DNA of 64,000 bases from Rhodospirillales bacterium (GTDB lineage Bacteria > Pseudomonadota > Alphaproteobacteria > Rhodospirillales > UBA2165). Below the pieces are notes generated by a model. It did no database searches, was not told the origin of the DNA, and saw only the letters and a program-made list of their open reading frames with translations. Numbering within the stretch: position 1 is the first letter of the stretch; every line of letters starts with the position of its first letter. The DNA is taken from assembly GCA_012960465.1 (NCBI GenBank), contig DUBF01000098.1:4061-68060 (forward strand). Direction: 5' to 3'. This document shows positions 26,889 through 34,931 of this stretch, piece by piece. The position numbers and the translations under genes are program-made.

Positions 26889-27709
26889 TGACATTAGTAT
26901 TTGCAGGAGCCTGCTCTCATGCACCCGGAATTACTGGCCGCGCTGAACGCGGCGATCCTATACAACGCGAAAACCTGCTTAAGAATTTTGACCGCATGAG
27001 ACAAGAAATAGAAGGAGCGGGTACAGAAGCTTTAGTTGTTGTTGCTGCTGAGCATTTTGCAAATTTTTTTATGAATAACATGCCTGCATATTGTGTCGGC
27101 ATGGCGGACTATTACGAAGGTCCGATAGAAGACGAAGAGTGGCTTGCAATTAGGCGTGTTCGGGTGCCTGGCAATTCAGAATTATCAGAACGTTTAATTA
27201 AAGTTATTATGAATGACATAGACGTTGCCTATTCTCAAGAGTGGAAATTTGACCATGGCATCAGTGTTCCGCTTAATTTTTTAACACCTGACTATGGAAT
27301 TGAAATCGTGCCTGTAAATATAAACTGTCAGGGTCCCCCCCTTACGCCACTTGGCCGAGCTTATAAATTTGGTCAGGCCCTTCGTAAAGCATGCGATTCA
27401 GTGCCTGAAAAAATTGCGATAGTTGGTACTGGCGGTATTTCCCATTGGCCATGCACGCCTGATTCTGGGAAAATAAATGAGGATTTTGATCGCGAATTCC
27501 TAGATTGTTTTATAAAAAACGATAAAGAGCGCATGTTATCCTTCACAGATAAGTATACATACGAGAATGGGGGTCAAGGAGCATTCGAAATTCGCACATT
27601 TATAGCGATTGCAGGAGCCTGTGAAGGGGCTAAAGGAAATTTGTGGTGTTACGAGCCAATCCCAAATTATGCGGTTGGCTGCACTGTAGCTAAAATGGAA
27701 ATTAAATGA
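26888..27709 (+). CDS. ligB: LigB-type class III extradiol ring-cleavage dioxygenase
   Basis: The catalytic subunit of a Fe(II) extradiol dioxygenase of the protocatechuate 4,5-dioxygenase beta type. The His of GACSHAPGI, the His of AAEHFANFF and the Glu of GAFEIRTF fit the iron facial triad. The His in GTGGISHWP fits the catalytic acid/base, and DHGISVPL and IPNYAVGC match LigB. The true start is the ATG at 26888 (273 residues), after an AGGGG site; the track start lies in the decayed ligA. In this cluster it takes the position of HpaD. Actual substrate (homoprotocatechuate, protocatechuate, gallate or other catechol) is open. If ligA is really dead, this chain must work alone or with another alpha chain. 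Confidence 0.82.
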   Translation: MTLVFAGACSHAPGITGRAERGDPIQRENLLKNFDRMRQEIEGAGTEALVVVAAEHFANFFMNNMPAYCVGMADYYEGPIEDEEWLAIRRVRVPGNSELSERLIKVIMNDIDVAYSQEWKFDHGISVPLNFLTPDYGIEIVPVNINCQGPPLTPLGRAYKFGQALRKACDSVPEKIAIVGTGGISHWPCTPDSGKINEDFDREFLDCFIKNDKERMLSFTDKYTYENGGQGAFEIRTFIAIAGACEGAKGNLWCYEPIPNYAVGCTVAKMEIK

Positions 27710-28461
27710 AAATGGAAAAAGAACTCATTGGACGCACTGCGTTTATTACGGGAGGTAGTAATGGAATTGGTGCGGCAACCGCTCGCATGTTAGCCGTCGC
27801 TGGCGCCCAAGTTATCATTGGCTATAATAGGGGCGTTGAACGTGCTAATTTGCTGTTAAAAGAATTACCCGGTGAGGGACACTCAGTTCAACAGTTAACT
27901 TTAGAAAATAGCAGTTCCGTGAAAAAAGCTGCAAATAAAATAAAATTAAACCATTCAAAGCTCGATATTCTAATAAATTCAGCCGGTTTCACAAAACCAA
28001 TCCCCCATAATGATTTAGATGCTCTTGACGATGACTTAATGGATAAAATGCTTATCGCTAATGTACGCGGACCGTTCGCAGTGATTAGAGAACTGCGGCC
28101 CCTCCTTAAAGTTGCCGGTGATAGCGTCATAGTTAATCTTTCATCAGTATCTGGTTTTAAAGGTACCGGTAGCAGCATAGCCTATGTCGCGTGCAAAGCT
28201 GCAATTGATACTATGAGCCTTGCGCTAGCGCGTGTGTTAGGCCCAGAAATTCGGGTAAATTGCGTATCGCCAGGTGCCGTGGCAACCGACTTTGTTGAGG
28301 GAAGAGATCGTGCGAAACTAAAAAAACTCTCAGAAAATTCCCCCTTGCAAAAAGTTGTTGAACCCGAAGACGTGGCCCTAGCTATCATGGCCTATATTAC
28401 CCACCTAAAACACTCGACAGGGGCTCGAATGGTCGTAGATAGCGGTAATTTTTTGAAATAA
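27706..28461 (+). CDS. SDR family oxidoreductase
   Basis: A 251-residue classical short-chain dehydrogenase. TGGSNGIGAATARML is the NAD(P)-binding loop, NSAGFTKP is the variant NAG motif, the catalytic Ser is in NLSSVSG, YVACK is the YxxxK motif, and SPGAVATDF follows. Its ATG overlaps the ligB stop as ATGA (27706-27709), so it belongs to the same operon. A role such as dehydrogenating a diol or side-chain alcohol to feed the dioxygenase is plausible but not shown. Confidence 0.85.
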   Translation: MKMEKELIGRTAFITGGSNGIGAATARMLAVAGAQVIIGYNRGVERANLLLKELPGEGHSVQQLTLENSSSVKKAANKIKLNHSKLDILINSAGFTKPIPHNDLDALDDDLMDKMLIANVRGPFAVIRELRPLLKVAGDSVIVNLSSVSGFKGTGSSIAYVACKAAIDTMSLALARVLGPEIRVNCVSPGAVATDFVEGRDRAKLKKLSENSPLQKVVEPEDVALAIMAYITHLKHSTGARMVVDSGNFLK

Positions 28462-28533
28462 TTCCTTGGGGAGATTAATGCCATCTGCGTAAGGTTAATG
28501 CTACAAATTAAAAATATTTCATTGCAATAAAAT

Positions 28534-29490
28534 TTATTTTGTTCTACTACCTCTTTCAGGGGTAGCTCGCGTAATTGCAAAAACACCCAACATGATAATT
28601 CCAAATGCAATAAAGTGAAATAACTCTAAACGCTCTCCTAAAAAAATAATCGCCATAATGGTAATCATGATAAGTCGAAGATGAATAGTGCCGCTGGCTT
28701 TATTCGCTCCTAATTTGAGATTAGCATAATTCCAAAGACCAACAGCAGCCACAGCAACCATAATCCCCGCCCATAAAACAGAGATAACAGTTACGTTATT
28801 TAAATCCATTGGTTGGGAGTATAAAAATTCCCATACATAGAACGGCAACAGTAAAATTATGCCTAAAAACTGTATCACATTTAATGTTAGAATAGCTGGG
28901 ACAGATGAAGGTAATTTTTTTAACAGTACAGCATACAAAGAAAACCCAATAACAGATACAACCATCCAAATATCTCCGGGATTTGGTCTTAGGGTAATTA
29001 ACGCTGCAAAGTCACCCCTTGAGATAATATAGAGGATTCCAACAACAGCTATTCCCGCGCCGGCAATTTGTCCTTTTGTCACAAATTCACGATAAAGAAT
29101 CCAAGATAATGCGAAAGTAACAGCGGGCTGAACTGAGGATACTATAGCAGCGTTTATCGCTGTTGTATAATTTAGAGCAATATAAATAGTAGTATTGCCA
29201 AGAACAATTAGACAGAAGGATATGCCTAAATAAATCCGCCATTCCTGGATAATTATCGGTCCAAATTTTCTTATATATTTAATTGTAAATGGTAGAACAA
29301 CGAGTGTTGCTATGATCCAACGCCAGAATGATAAACCAATGGGCGGAACTGCTCCTTCAATTAAACGTCCCATTATTTGATTGCTACCAAATAAAGCTTG
29401 TGAAACCAATAGCAGGGCTATAGTCCACACCAAAACTCCGCCGGTTAATTCTTTTTTTCTTAGAGAGTTTGGGCTCTCGATATTAACCAT
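28534..29490 (-). CDS. DMT-superfamily EamA transporter
   Basis: An inner-membrane carrier of the drug/metabolite transporter superfamily. It has about ten hydrophobic helices in two EamA repeats (roughly residues 20-150 and 165-305), with the SFWRWIIATLVVLPF and FLGERLELFHFIAFGIIMLGVF segments typical of repeat ends. It has 318 residues. It converges on the SDR gene and stands alone on its strand. Substrates of this family (amino acids, metabolites, drugs) cannot be predicted here. Three separate DMT genes occur in this window. Confidence 0.85.
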   Translation of the reverse strand: MVNIESPNSLRKKELTGGVLVWTIALLLVSQALFGSNQIMGRLIEGAVPPIGLSFWRWIIATLVVLPFTIKYIRKFGPIIIQEWRIYLGISFCLIVLGNTTIYIALNYTTAINAAIVSSVQPAVTFALSWILYREFVTKGQIAGAGIAVVGILYIISRGDFAALITLRPNPGDIWMVVSVIGFSLYAVLLKKLPSSVPAILTLNVIQFLGIILLLPFYVWEFLYSQPMDLNNVTVISVLWAGIMVAVAAVGLWNYANLKLGANKASGTIHLRLIMITIMAIIFLGERLELFHFIAFGIIMLGVFAITRATPERGSRTK

Positions 29491-29585
29491 TATGGATCTC
29501 GCCTTATTTAAGCGACGGAAAGTTCAAAATATTAAGTACTATCGGAAAAGTTAGAACCTAGCCTATACCTATATGAATAAATTTT

Positions 29586-30566
29586 TTAAATTGCTTTCAT
29601 TAAATAAATACAGAAAAAATTTTCTACATCGCTCCAGCTCTTTAGCAAGCCAAATCCTGATTTTTTAGCTAATTCAGCAAATTCTTTTGTTGAATATTTA
29701 TAAGAATTCTCAGTGTGTATACTTTCTCCTTTTTCAAAAGAAAAATCTACATCATCAATTCGAATCATTTGCTGAATATCACTAACAAGATGCATTTCAA
29801 CTCGTCCAAGAACTTCATTATAAAAAGCATTATGAGAAAAATTTGAGATATTTAACTCAGCATCCAATTCATTCTTCATCCTATGTAAGAGATTACAATT
29901 AAAATCAGCTGTAAAACCCGCTGCGTCATTATAAGCTCGATCAAGGATCTTAATATCTTTTTTCAAATCAACGCCAACTAAAAAAAAGCCCTCATCACCA
30001 ACCATATGCCGAACATATTTCATGAATTGACCAGCCTCGCTGGGAATTTGATTACCGATAGTCGAACCAGGGAAAAAAGCAAGCCGCTTGGAAGATTTTA
30101 AAGAAGCCTTTTCTGGCCAATCAATAGGCTCCAGAAAATCTGCGCAAATTGCTCCAACAGAAATATTTAAATAATCTGAAGCTATTTCTTTTGCCGTCGC
30201 AATTAAATGTGATTTTGAAATATCTATTGCAATATAATGGGATGGGTCAGGTAAGGCCGACAAAAGTGCTTTGATCTTTATACTCGATCCACATCCATAT
30301 TCCACGACAACTGAGCCTGGCTCAACAACAGAATAGATTTCTTTTTTAATATCATTAAGTATGGCGATCTCGGTTCGGGTTACATAATACTCTGGAGCTT
30401 CACAAATCTTATCGAAAATCTTCGAGCCTTTTTCATCATAAAAGAATTTTGGTGATATAGATTTTTGCGGCAACGACAAACCCCGCAAAACTGCCTCATG
30501 AAAGTCCTCTTTTTTAGGTTGAAGATCAACAAAATAGTCAAGGTCTGCAATGCCTTCTTCATTCAT
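29586..30566 (-). CDS. egtD: EgtD-like L-histidine N-alpha-methyltransferase
   Basis: A SAM-dependent enzyme that trimethylates histidine to hercynine, the first step of ergothioneine synthesis. The N-terminal SPKFFYDEKGSKIFDKI and EAPEYYVTRTE segments are specific to the EgtD/DUF2260 family, EYGCGSS is the SAM-binding loop, and FFPGSTIGN and the late FEKGESIHTENSYKYS substrate-domain segments follow. It has 326 residues, normal length. The usual partner egtB is not adjacent or elsewhere in the window. Ergothioneine therefore needs an unlinked egtB, or the product here is hercynine. Confidence 0.9.
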   Translation of the reverse strand: MNEEGIADLDYFVDLQPKKEDFHEAVLRGLSLPQKSISPKFFYDEKGSKIFDKICEAPEYYVTRTEIAILNDIKKEIYSVVEPGSVVVEYGCGSSIKIKALLSALPDPSHYIAIDISKSHLIATAKEIASDYLNISVGAICADFLEPIDWPEKASLKSSKRLAFFPGSTIGNQIPSEAGQFMKYVRHMVGDEGFFLVGVDLKKDIKILDRAYNDAAGFTADFNCNLLHRMKNELDAELNISNFSHNAFYNEVLGRVEMHLVSDIQQMIRIDDVDFSFEKGESIHTENSYKYSTKEFAELAKKSGFGLLKSWSDVENFFCIYLMKAI

Positions 30567-30666
30567 AAAAATAATACTCCAAACCTAAAAAATTATTCTA
30601 TATAAATTCCTTGCTTACACCTTGATGTCAAGCGAGGTTCCTAAAGATCAAATAATGCTTATAGAT

Positions 30667-31590
30667 TTAATGGGACCCCCGCCGAGCAAAATAAATCCCT
30701 AAAATTACAACCAACCCACCCATTACCTGCATCGCACCAAGATTCTCATCAAAAATAATCCAAGCAATAATTGTAGCCAATGCAGGCTGTAAAAGTAATC
30801 CAACCGATCCAAAGGCAGCTGGTAAATGCGCAAGTGAAAAGGCAATCAAACTCTGTCCAGCCGCGTGTGAAATTAATGCTAGTCCGAATAACACTGCCCA
30901 ACCGTATAATGTGGGAGCGATAAAACTTTCTCCTGAAAGGTAGGTTATTGGAACCATACATATACAAGTTGCGAACCCGGACCATGTAATAACGGTCACG
31001 GTCGAGAAATCTTTACGCAAACGACTGACCGCCAGTAAGTATGCCGCGTAAAATACCGCTGCGATCAAACCAAATACATCACCAACTAGGTGACCAAAGT
31101 GAAAAACAAAACTATCACCAAGTAAAAGTGCTACTCCCAGCATCGACAAAATCATTCCACCTAAAAAAATACGGTTAAATCGCTCACCAAATAAAAAGAA
31201 GCTACCTAAAGTAATAAATATTGGTGCAAAATTTGCCAGTAGAGTTGCATTCGCAATTGAAGTTAATTTTATCGACCAATGCCAAAATGAGAGGTCCCCA
31301 GCAAAGAAAATTCCTGCAAGCCCTAAACGAGCATAATCTTTTAGTGAATTTGGCTGTCGATGAATGTTGTCATGCTTCTTATCATAAATCATCCACAGTA
31401 TAAAAACCGGTACGGCAAATAAAACTCGATAAAAGGCTGTCGCGCTTGGCCCTACTTCACTTAGGCGAACAAAAATAGGGGCTAAAGAAATAGCTGCCGC
31501 ACCTAAAAGTAAAAAAACAACTGCTCTTTGACTAAGTCCATCTGCTACTATTGATCTTGCAGTAATTTTACTTTTGTTAAAAATTTGCAT
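30667..31590 (-). CDS. DMT-superfamily EamA transporter
   Basis: A 307-residue membrane protein with about ten helices in two EamA domains. The N-terminal half has the GPSATAFYRVLFAVPVFILW segment and LFGERFNRIFLGGMILSMLGV, and the second half ends in FDENLGAMQVMGGLVVILGIYFARRG, both family-typical. It lies 100 bases upstream of egtD on the same strand. Co-transcription with egtD is possible, and a hercynine/ergothioneine export role would be pure speculation. Divergent from the formylglutamate-hydrolase-like gene. Confidence 0.85.
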   Translation of the reverse strand: MQIFNKSKITARSIVADGLSQRAVVFLLLGAAAISLAPIFVRLSEVGPSATAFYRVLFAVPVFILWMIYDKKHDNIHRQPNSLKDYARLGLAGIFFAGDLSFWHWSIKLTSIANATLLANFAPIFITLGSFFLFGERFNRIFLGGMILSMLGVALLLGDSFVFHFGHLVGDVFGLIAAVFYAAYLLAVSRLRKDFSTVTVITWSGFATCICMVPITYLSGESFIAPTLYGWAVLFGLALISHAAGQSLIAFSLAHLPAAFGSVGLLLQPALATIIAWIIFDENLGAMQVMGGLVVILGIYFARRGSH

Positions 31591-31701
31591 AAGACCGGTT
31601 TATACAGACAACCTACCCCGACAGCCATACTGAAATTATCTTATTATAAGTTTTAAATATTAAAGCTCGAAACGATTTGAAAAATTTAATAATCTCAATC
31701 G

Positions 31702-32487
31702 ATGAGAAACAAGCCATTTGAAATTCTGAACATAGAGGGTACTGAACCCATAATCTTGATTTGTGATCATGCTAGTAATTATATACCTCCTGAATATAAT
31801 AATTTAGGCCTAAAAACGAAGCAACTTAATCAACATATTGGCTGGGACATAGGTGCTGCAGAGTTAACCCGAGAACTAACAAAAGAAATTAATGCCACTT
31901 CAATTCTGTGTGGTACATCAAGATTAATCATCGACGCCAATCGATCTCCTGATGACAATGATTGTATACCAGGGGTCAGCGACAATATTGTCATCCCCGT
32001 TAATCAAAATATAAGTAAAATCGATCGTATTGAGAGAACCGAAAAGTATTTTTGGCCTTATCATAATGCAATCTCAGGCGTGATCGGGAATTACAGAGAA
32101 CGGTCTAAATACCCCAAAAATATCCCTATAATTTTCTCAATACATACTTTCACGCCAATAATATCATCACAAAAAGAAACCAAAAGACCCTGGCATGCCG
32201 GTGTATTATGGAACCGCGATCCACGAGTTTCAGGACCCTTAATTCAATTACTTCGAGATCATTCTGATAATTTAATAATCGGCGACAATGAGCCTTATTC
32301 AGGAAAAGAATTCTATTATTCTTTAGATTTTCATGCAGGTAATGCCGGATTACCCCATTGCGCTATTGAAGTTCGGCAAGACCTGGTTACTACAACCGCG
32401 GATGCGATTTATTGGGCAGACATTATCTCCAAATCATTAGGAGATATTCTACGCTCCCAGAAACTTCATGAACTTAAATATTATTAA
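31702..32487 (+). CDS. N-formylglutamate amidohydrolase family protein
   Basis: A zinc hydrolase-fold protein of 261 residues. LICDHASNYIPPEY near the N-terminus, HIGWDIGA, SRLIIDANRSPDD and FSIHTFTP are the usual FGase motifs carrying the predicted metal and substrate residues. The C-terminal DFHAGNAGLPHCAIEVRQDL segment is also conserved. No hut genes are adjacent, so true histidine-pathway N-formylglutamate hydrolysis is uncertain; related proteins act on other N-acyl amino acids. A second, divergent paralogue lies at 39.7 kb. Confidence 0.82.
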   Translation: MRNKPFEILNIEGTEPIILICDHASNYIPPEYNNLGLKTKQLNQHIGWDIGAAELTRELTKEINATSILCGTSRLIIDANRSPDDNDCIPGVSDNIVIPVNQNISKIDRIERTEKYFWPYHNAISGVIGNYRERSKYPKNIPIIFSIHTFTPIISSQKETKRPWHAGVLWNRDPRVSGPLIQLLRDHSDNLIIGDNEPYSGKEFYYSLDFHAGNAGLPHCAIEVRQDLVTTTADAIYWADIISKSLGDILRSQKLHELKYY

Positions 32488-32591
32488 ATTTTATTTCCCA
32501 AATTTATAATGTGAACTTGCAGCCAGTCTAAAGGCTCGCTACAACAATATTCTATTTAGCAGTTAATAAGACTTAAAGTTTAGGAAAAGAA

Positions 32592-32837
32592 ATGGCAGAT
32601 GTCGGCGGTATAGCAAGCGAACGGCTCAGAACAATAATTGAACGAATAGAACGACTTGAGGAAGAAAAAGCAGCTCTTGCCGAAGACATCCGAGAAATAT
32701 TCTCCGAAGCGAAAGCTGCTGGTTTTGACGTAAAAATCTTACGCCAAGTCATTCGCTTGCGAAAATTAGATAGCTCAGATCGTCAAGAACAAGAAGCAAT
32801 CCTTGATTTATACAAACGTGCTCTTGATATGTCTTAA
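32592..32837 (+). CDS. gapR: GapR / DUF2312 nucleoid-associated protein
   Basis: An 81-residue protein nearly all helical: a first coiled-coil segment with RTIIERIERLEEEKAALAEDI, then FSEAKAAGFDVKILRQVIRLRK and EQEAILDLYKRAL. These are the conserved blocks of GapR, which in Caulobacter binds overtwisted AT-rich DNA ahead of replication forks and transcription and stimulates topoisomerases. It is essentially confined to alphaproteobacteria and so supports the taxonomic call. It has a GGAAAAG ribosome site and is monocistronic. Confidence 0.93.
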   Translation: MADVGGIASERLRTIIERIERLEEEKAALAEDIREIFSEAKAAGFDVKILRQVIRLRKLDSSDRQEQEAILDLYKRALDMS

Positions 32838-32847
32838 ATTGAACGTA

Positions 32848-33546
32848 TTAAAAACTCTCTACCCAAGGTCGGACTTCTATTTCCCACGTCCAGGCTGATC
32901 GATGCTGCGTATGTAAGTGGTAATAAGTATCTGCAATCGCATCAGGCAATAACCAGCTATCTTTAGCCCGGCCAGAAAGATCGCCTTTTTCCTCTGAACG
33001 GATACCGCCATCTACAACTACATGAACAACATGTATATTTTGAGGATGAAGCTCCCGCGCCATGCTCTGAGCCAATCCACGCAAACCAAATTTTCCCATT
33101 GCAAACGTCGCTGATTTAGCAAAACCTTTGACCCCAGCCGAAGCCCCGGTAAACATTATTGTTCCCCTACCAGCCTTTAACATTATTTTAGAGGCTTCTT
33201 GTCCAACCAAAAACCCCCCATAACATGTTGTCAGTATAGCATTTCTAACTTCGTCCACATCAATTTCGGTAATCTCACCCCTAACCCGTTTACTTGCATT
33301 AAAAACAACAACTTCCGGATCACCTAGATCTGTCTCGATTGATGAAAATAAGTCCTTAACACTCTTTGGATCTGATGTATCACAACGGTATACTGCAGCA
33401 TCGAGTTCATCGACTAAATTAGACAATTTTTTAGTGTTCCTTGCAGCCAAAGCAATTTTCATACCCTCTCCAGAGAATTTTCTTGCCAAAGAGGCACTTA
33501 AACCCAACCCTGCTCCAACAATAAGCCCAATTTTTTTCTTAGCCAT
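32848..33546 (-). CDS. SDR-fold protein with Phe in place of the catalytic Tyr
   Basis: A short-chain dehydrogenase-like protein of 232 residues. The N-terminal loop is GAGLGLSASLARKF rather than TGxxxGxG. FNASKRVRG stands at the NAG position and FTGASAG carries the Ser. The YxxxK position reads FAMGK, so the Tyr is Phe; the GLRGLAQSMARELHP helix after it is well conserved. I recall a subgroup of SDR proteins with this FxxGK variant, so it is probably a subfamily trait and not decay. The start at 33546 is backed by GAAGGGTG; the track start seven codons earlier lies in the poly-K stretch. Converges with gapR, 10 bases apart. Confidence 0.8.
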   Translation of the reverse strand: MAKKKIGLIVGAGLGLSASLARKFSGEGMKIALAARNTKKLSNLVDELDAAVYRCDTSDPKSVKDLFSSIETDLGDPEVVVFNASKRVRGEITEIDVDEVRNAILTTCYGGFLVGQEASKIMLKAGRGTIMFTGASAGVKGFAKSATFAMGKFGLRGLAQSMARELHPQNIHVVHVVVDGGIRSEEKGDLSGRAKDSWLLPDAIADTYYHLHTQHRSAWTWEIEVRPWVESF

Positions 33547-33781
33547 AACACCCTTCTTTTTTTTCAATTTAAGTCAATTTAACGAAAAATAATAAACCGC
33601 CTTAATATACTTTTTAGGTACATGTGACACCCATCACACCAACTTATACCAAATCCTATTATAATGGGGTTACTATTTTTATTAAATTGTTGTTTACTCC
33701 ATAGTAATATTTAGTTTGGTAGAATGGATGCAGTTAAAACTCGTCAGGATTATATATATTCCTGCATAATTTGAGGTCACG

Positions 33782-34897
33782 ATGAGTAATATTGATGGTA
33801 TTGTAACCGCACAACTTTCAAGAAATGAAGTGATGGGTATGAGTTCTCTGGTATCAATTACTGAGAAACTTGTCGAACGTATGAACGAGAACAAAGCCTC
33901 TAAAGCCGTTGATTTTGAGAATAATAGCAGCTATCGCCGCGGTAAACGTCAAATCGGACGACTCCTAAATTTTAAAAATCAAATTTCTGATAGTGTAACA
34001 GCCGCCTCCAAAGCCCAAATCGCTTTGGGATTTATTGAACAACATATGGATAGTATGCGAACCGAACTGCAATCTATTTTAGGATCAGCCTCCCAAGAAG
34101 ACAGAGAAAGTACGGCAACCGAATTCAATAAGCTTTGGGTTAATATCAATGCTAGGGCCGACGGCGCTAATCACACCGTAAACTATCGCGATACAAACTT
34201 AATAGGCAACACTGCAGGTCCTGACTGGAAAACCGAAGACATTTACACGCGAACCAGCCAAAAAGGTGGTTTTACAACGATTGAGGGAGCTTACGTGGGC
34301 TCCAACTTTGAACTAATAGATGCTGACGGTTACTCGTGGCGGATAGCTGAGAATAAAGAGGTTTACAAACAGTATAATAGCACAGGTGCAGAAACAGGTA
34401 AAAAAATTTCGTCAGAGAACATTGCGATCAGTAGCTTTGATGCTTCGAATAGCACCAATGCTCTCACTTTAAGTAATGGTGATGAGACTATCAGTGGGAC
34501 GCTCAACCGAGGTGGTTTAGGGATTCTGCAGTCTCAATACTATAATAACTTCATTGATGATAATTCCATTCAAAATGCAATTAATGATATAGATAAAGCT
34601 ATCGTCTACTTTGATACTAAAGCCGCCCGGATCAGAGGTAATACCACGCTTCTCCAAAGCAACAATGATCTGATTAAAGAACAAGTCTCACAGCTAGAAA
34701 AAGAAGTCGCCGATATAGTAACTCTCGAAATAAAAGAAAATGGAGCAAAAAATAGAGCTGAAGGTTTAAAATTGGCCATAACGATGAACAACATGAACCT
34801 TATATCCCAGAACAATCAGGCTTTAATCCAGAATATGTTGCAAGCCGCTCAGGGACCCGGCCCCGCGATGGGTATATTTGGATTAATGGGTTACTAG
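33782..34897 (+). CDS. Flagellin-like filament protein (tentative)
   Basis: A 371-residue protein without a signal peptide or membrane segments. The first ~125 residues are predicted helical and Q/N/S-rich (FKNQISDSVTAASKAQIALGF), the middle (~130-255) is beta-rich with G/T/S/N composition, and the last ~110 are again helical, ending near NNMNLISQNNQALIQNMLQ. This helix-beta-helix layout with an ANQ-like end resembles flagellin and HAP3 proteins, whose termini pair to build the filament. Identity to true flagellins is low by eye. No flagellar gene is adjacent. It could be a second flagellin, a related surface-filament protein, or an unrelated coiled-coil protein. Confidence 0.45.
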   Translation: MSNIDGIVTAQLSRNEVMGMSSLVSITEKLVERMNENKASKAVDFENNSSYRRGKRQIGRLLNFKNQISDSVTAASKAQIALGFIEQHMDSMRTELQSILGSASQEDRESTATEFNKLWVNINARADGANHTVNYRDTNLIGNTAGPDWKTEDIYTRTSQKGGFTTIEGAYVGSNFELIDADGYSWRIAENKEVYKQYNSTGAETGKKISSENIAISSFDASNSTNALTLSNGDETISGTLNRGGLGILQSQYYNNFIDDNSIQNAINDIDKAIVYFDTKAARIRGNTTLLQSNNDLIKEQVSQLEKEVADIVTLEIKENGAKNRAEGLKLAITMNNMNLISQNNQALIQNMLQAAQGPGPAMGIFGLMGY

Positions 34898-34931
34898 GGC
34901 TTTTTTCAAATTAACAAAGACTAATAATAAG

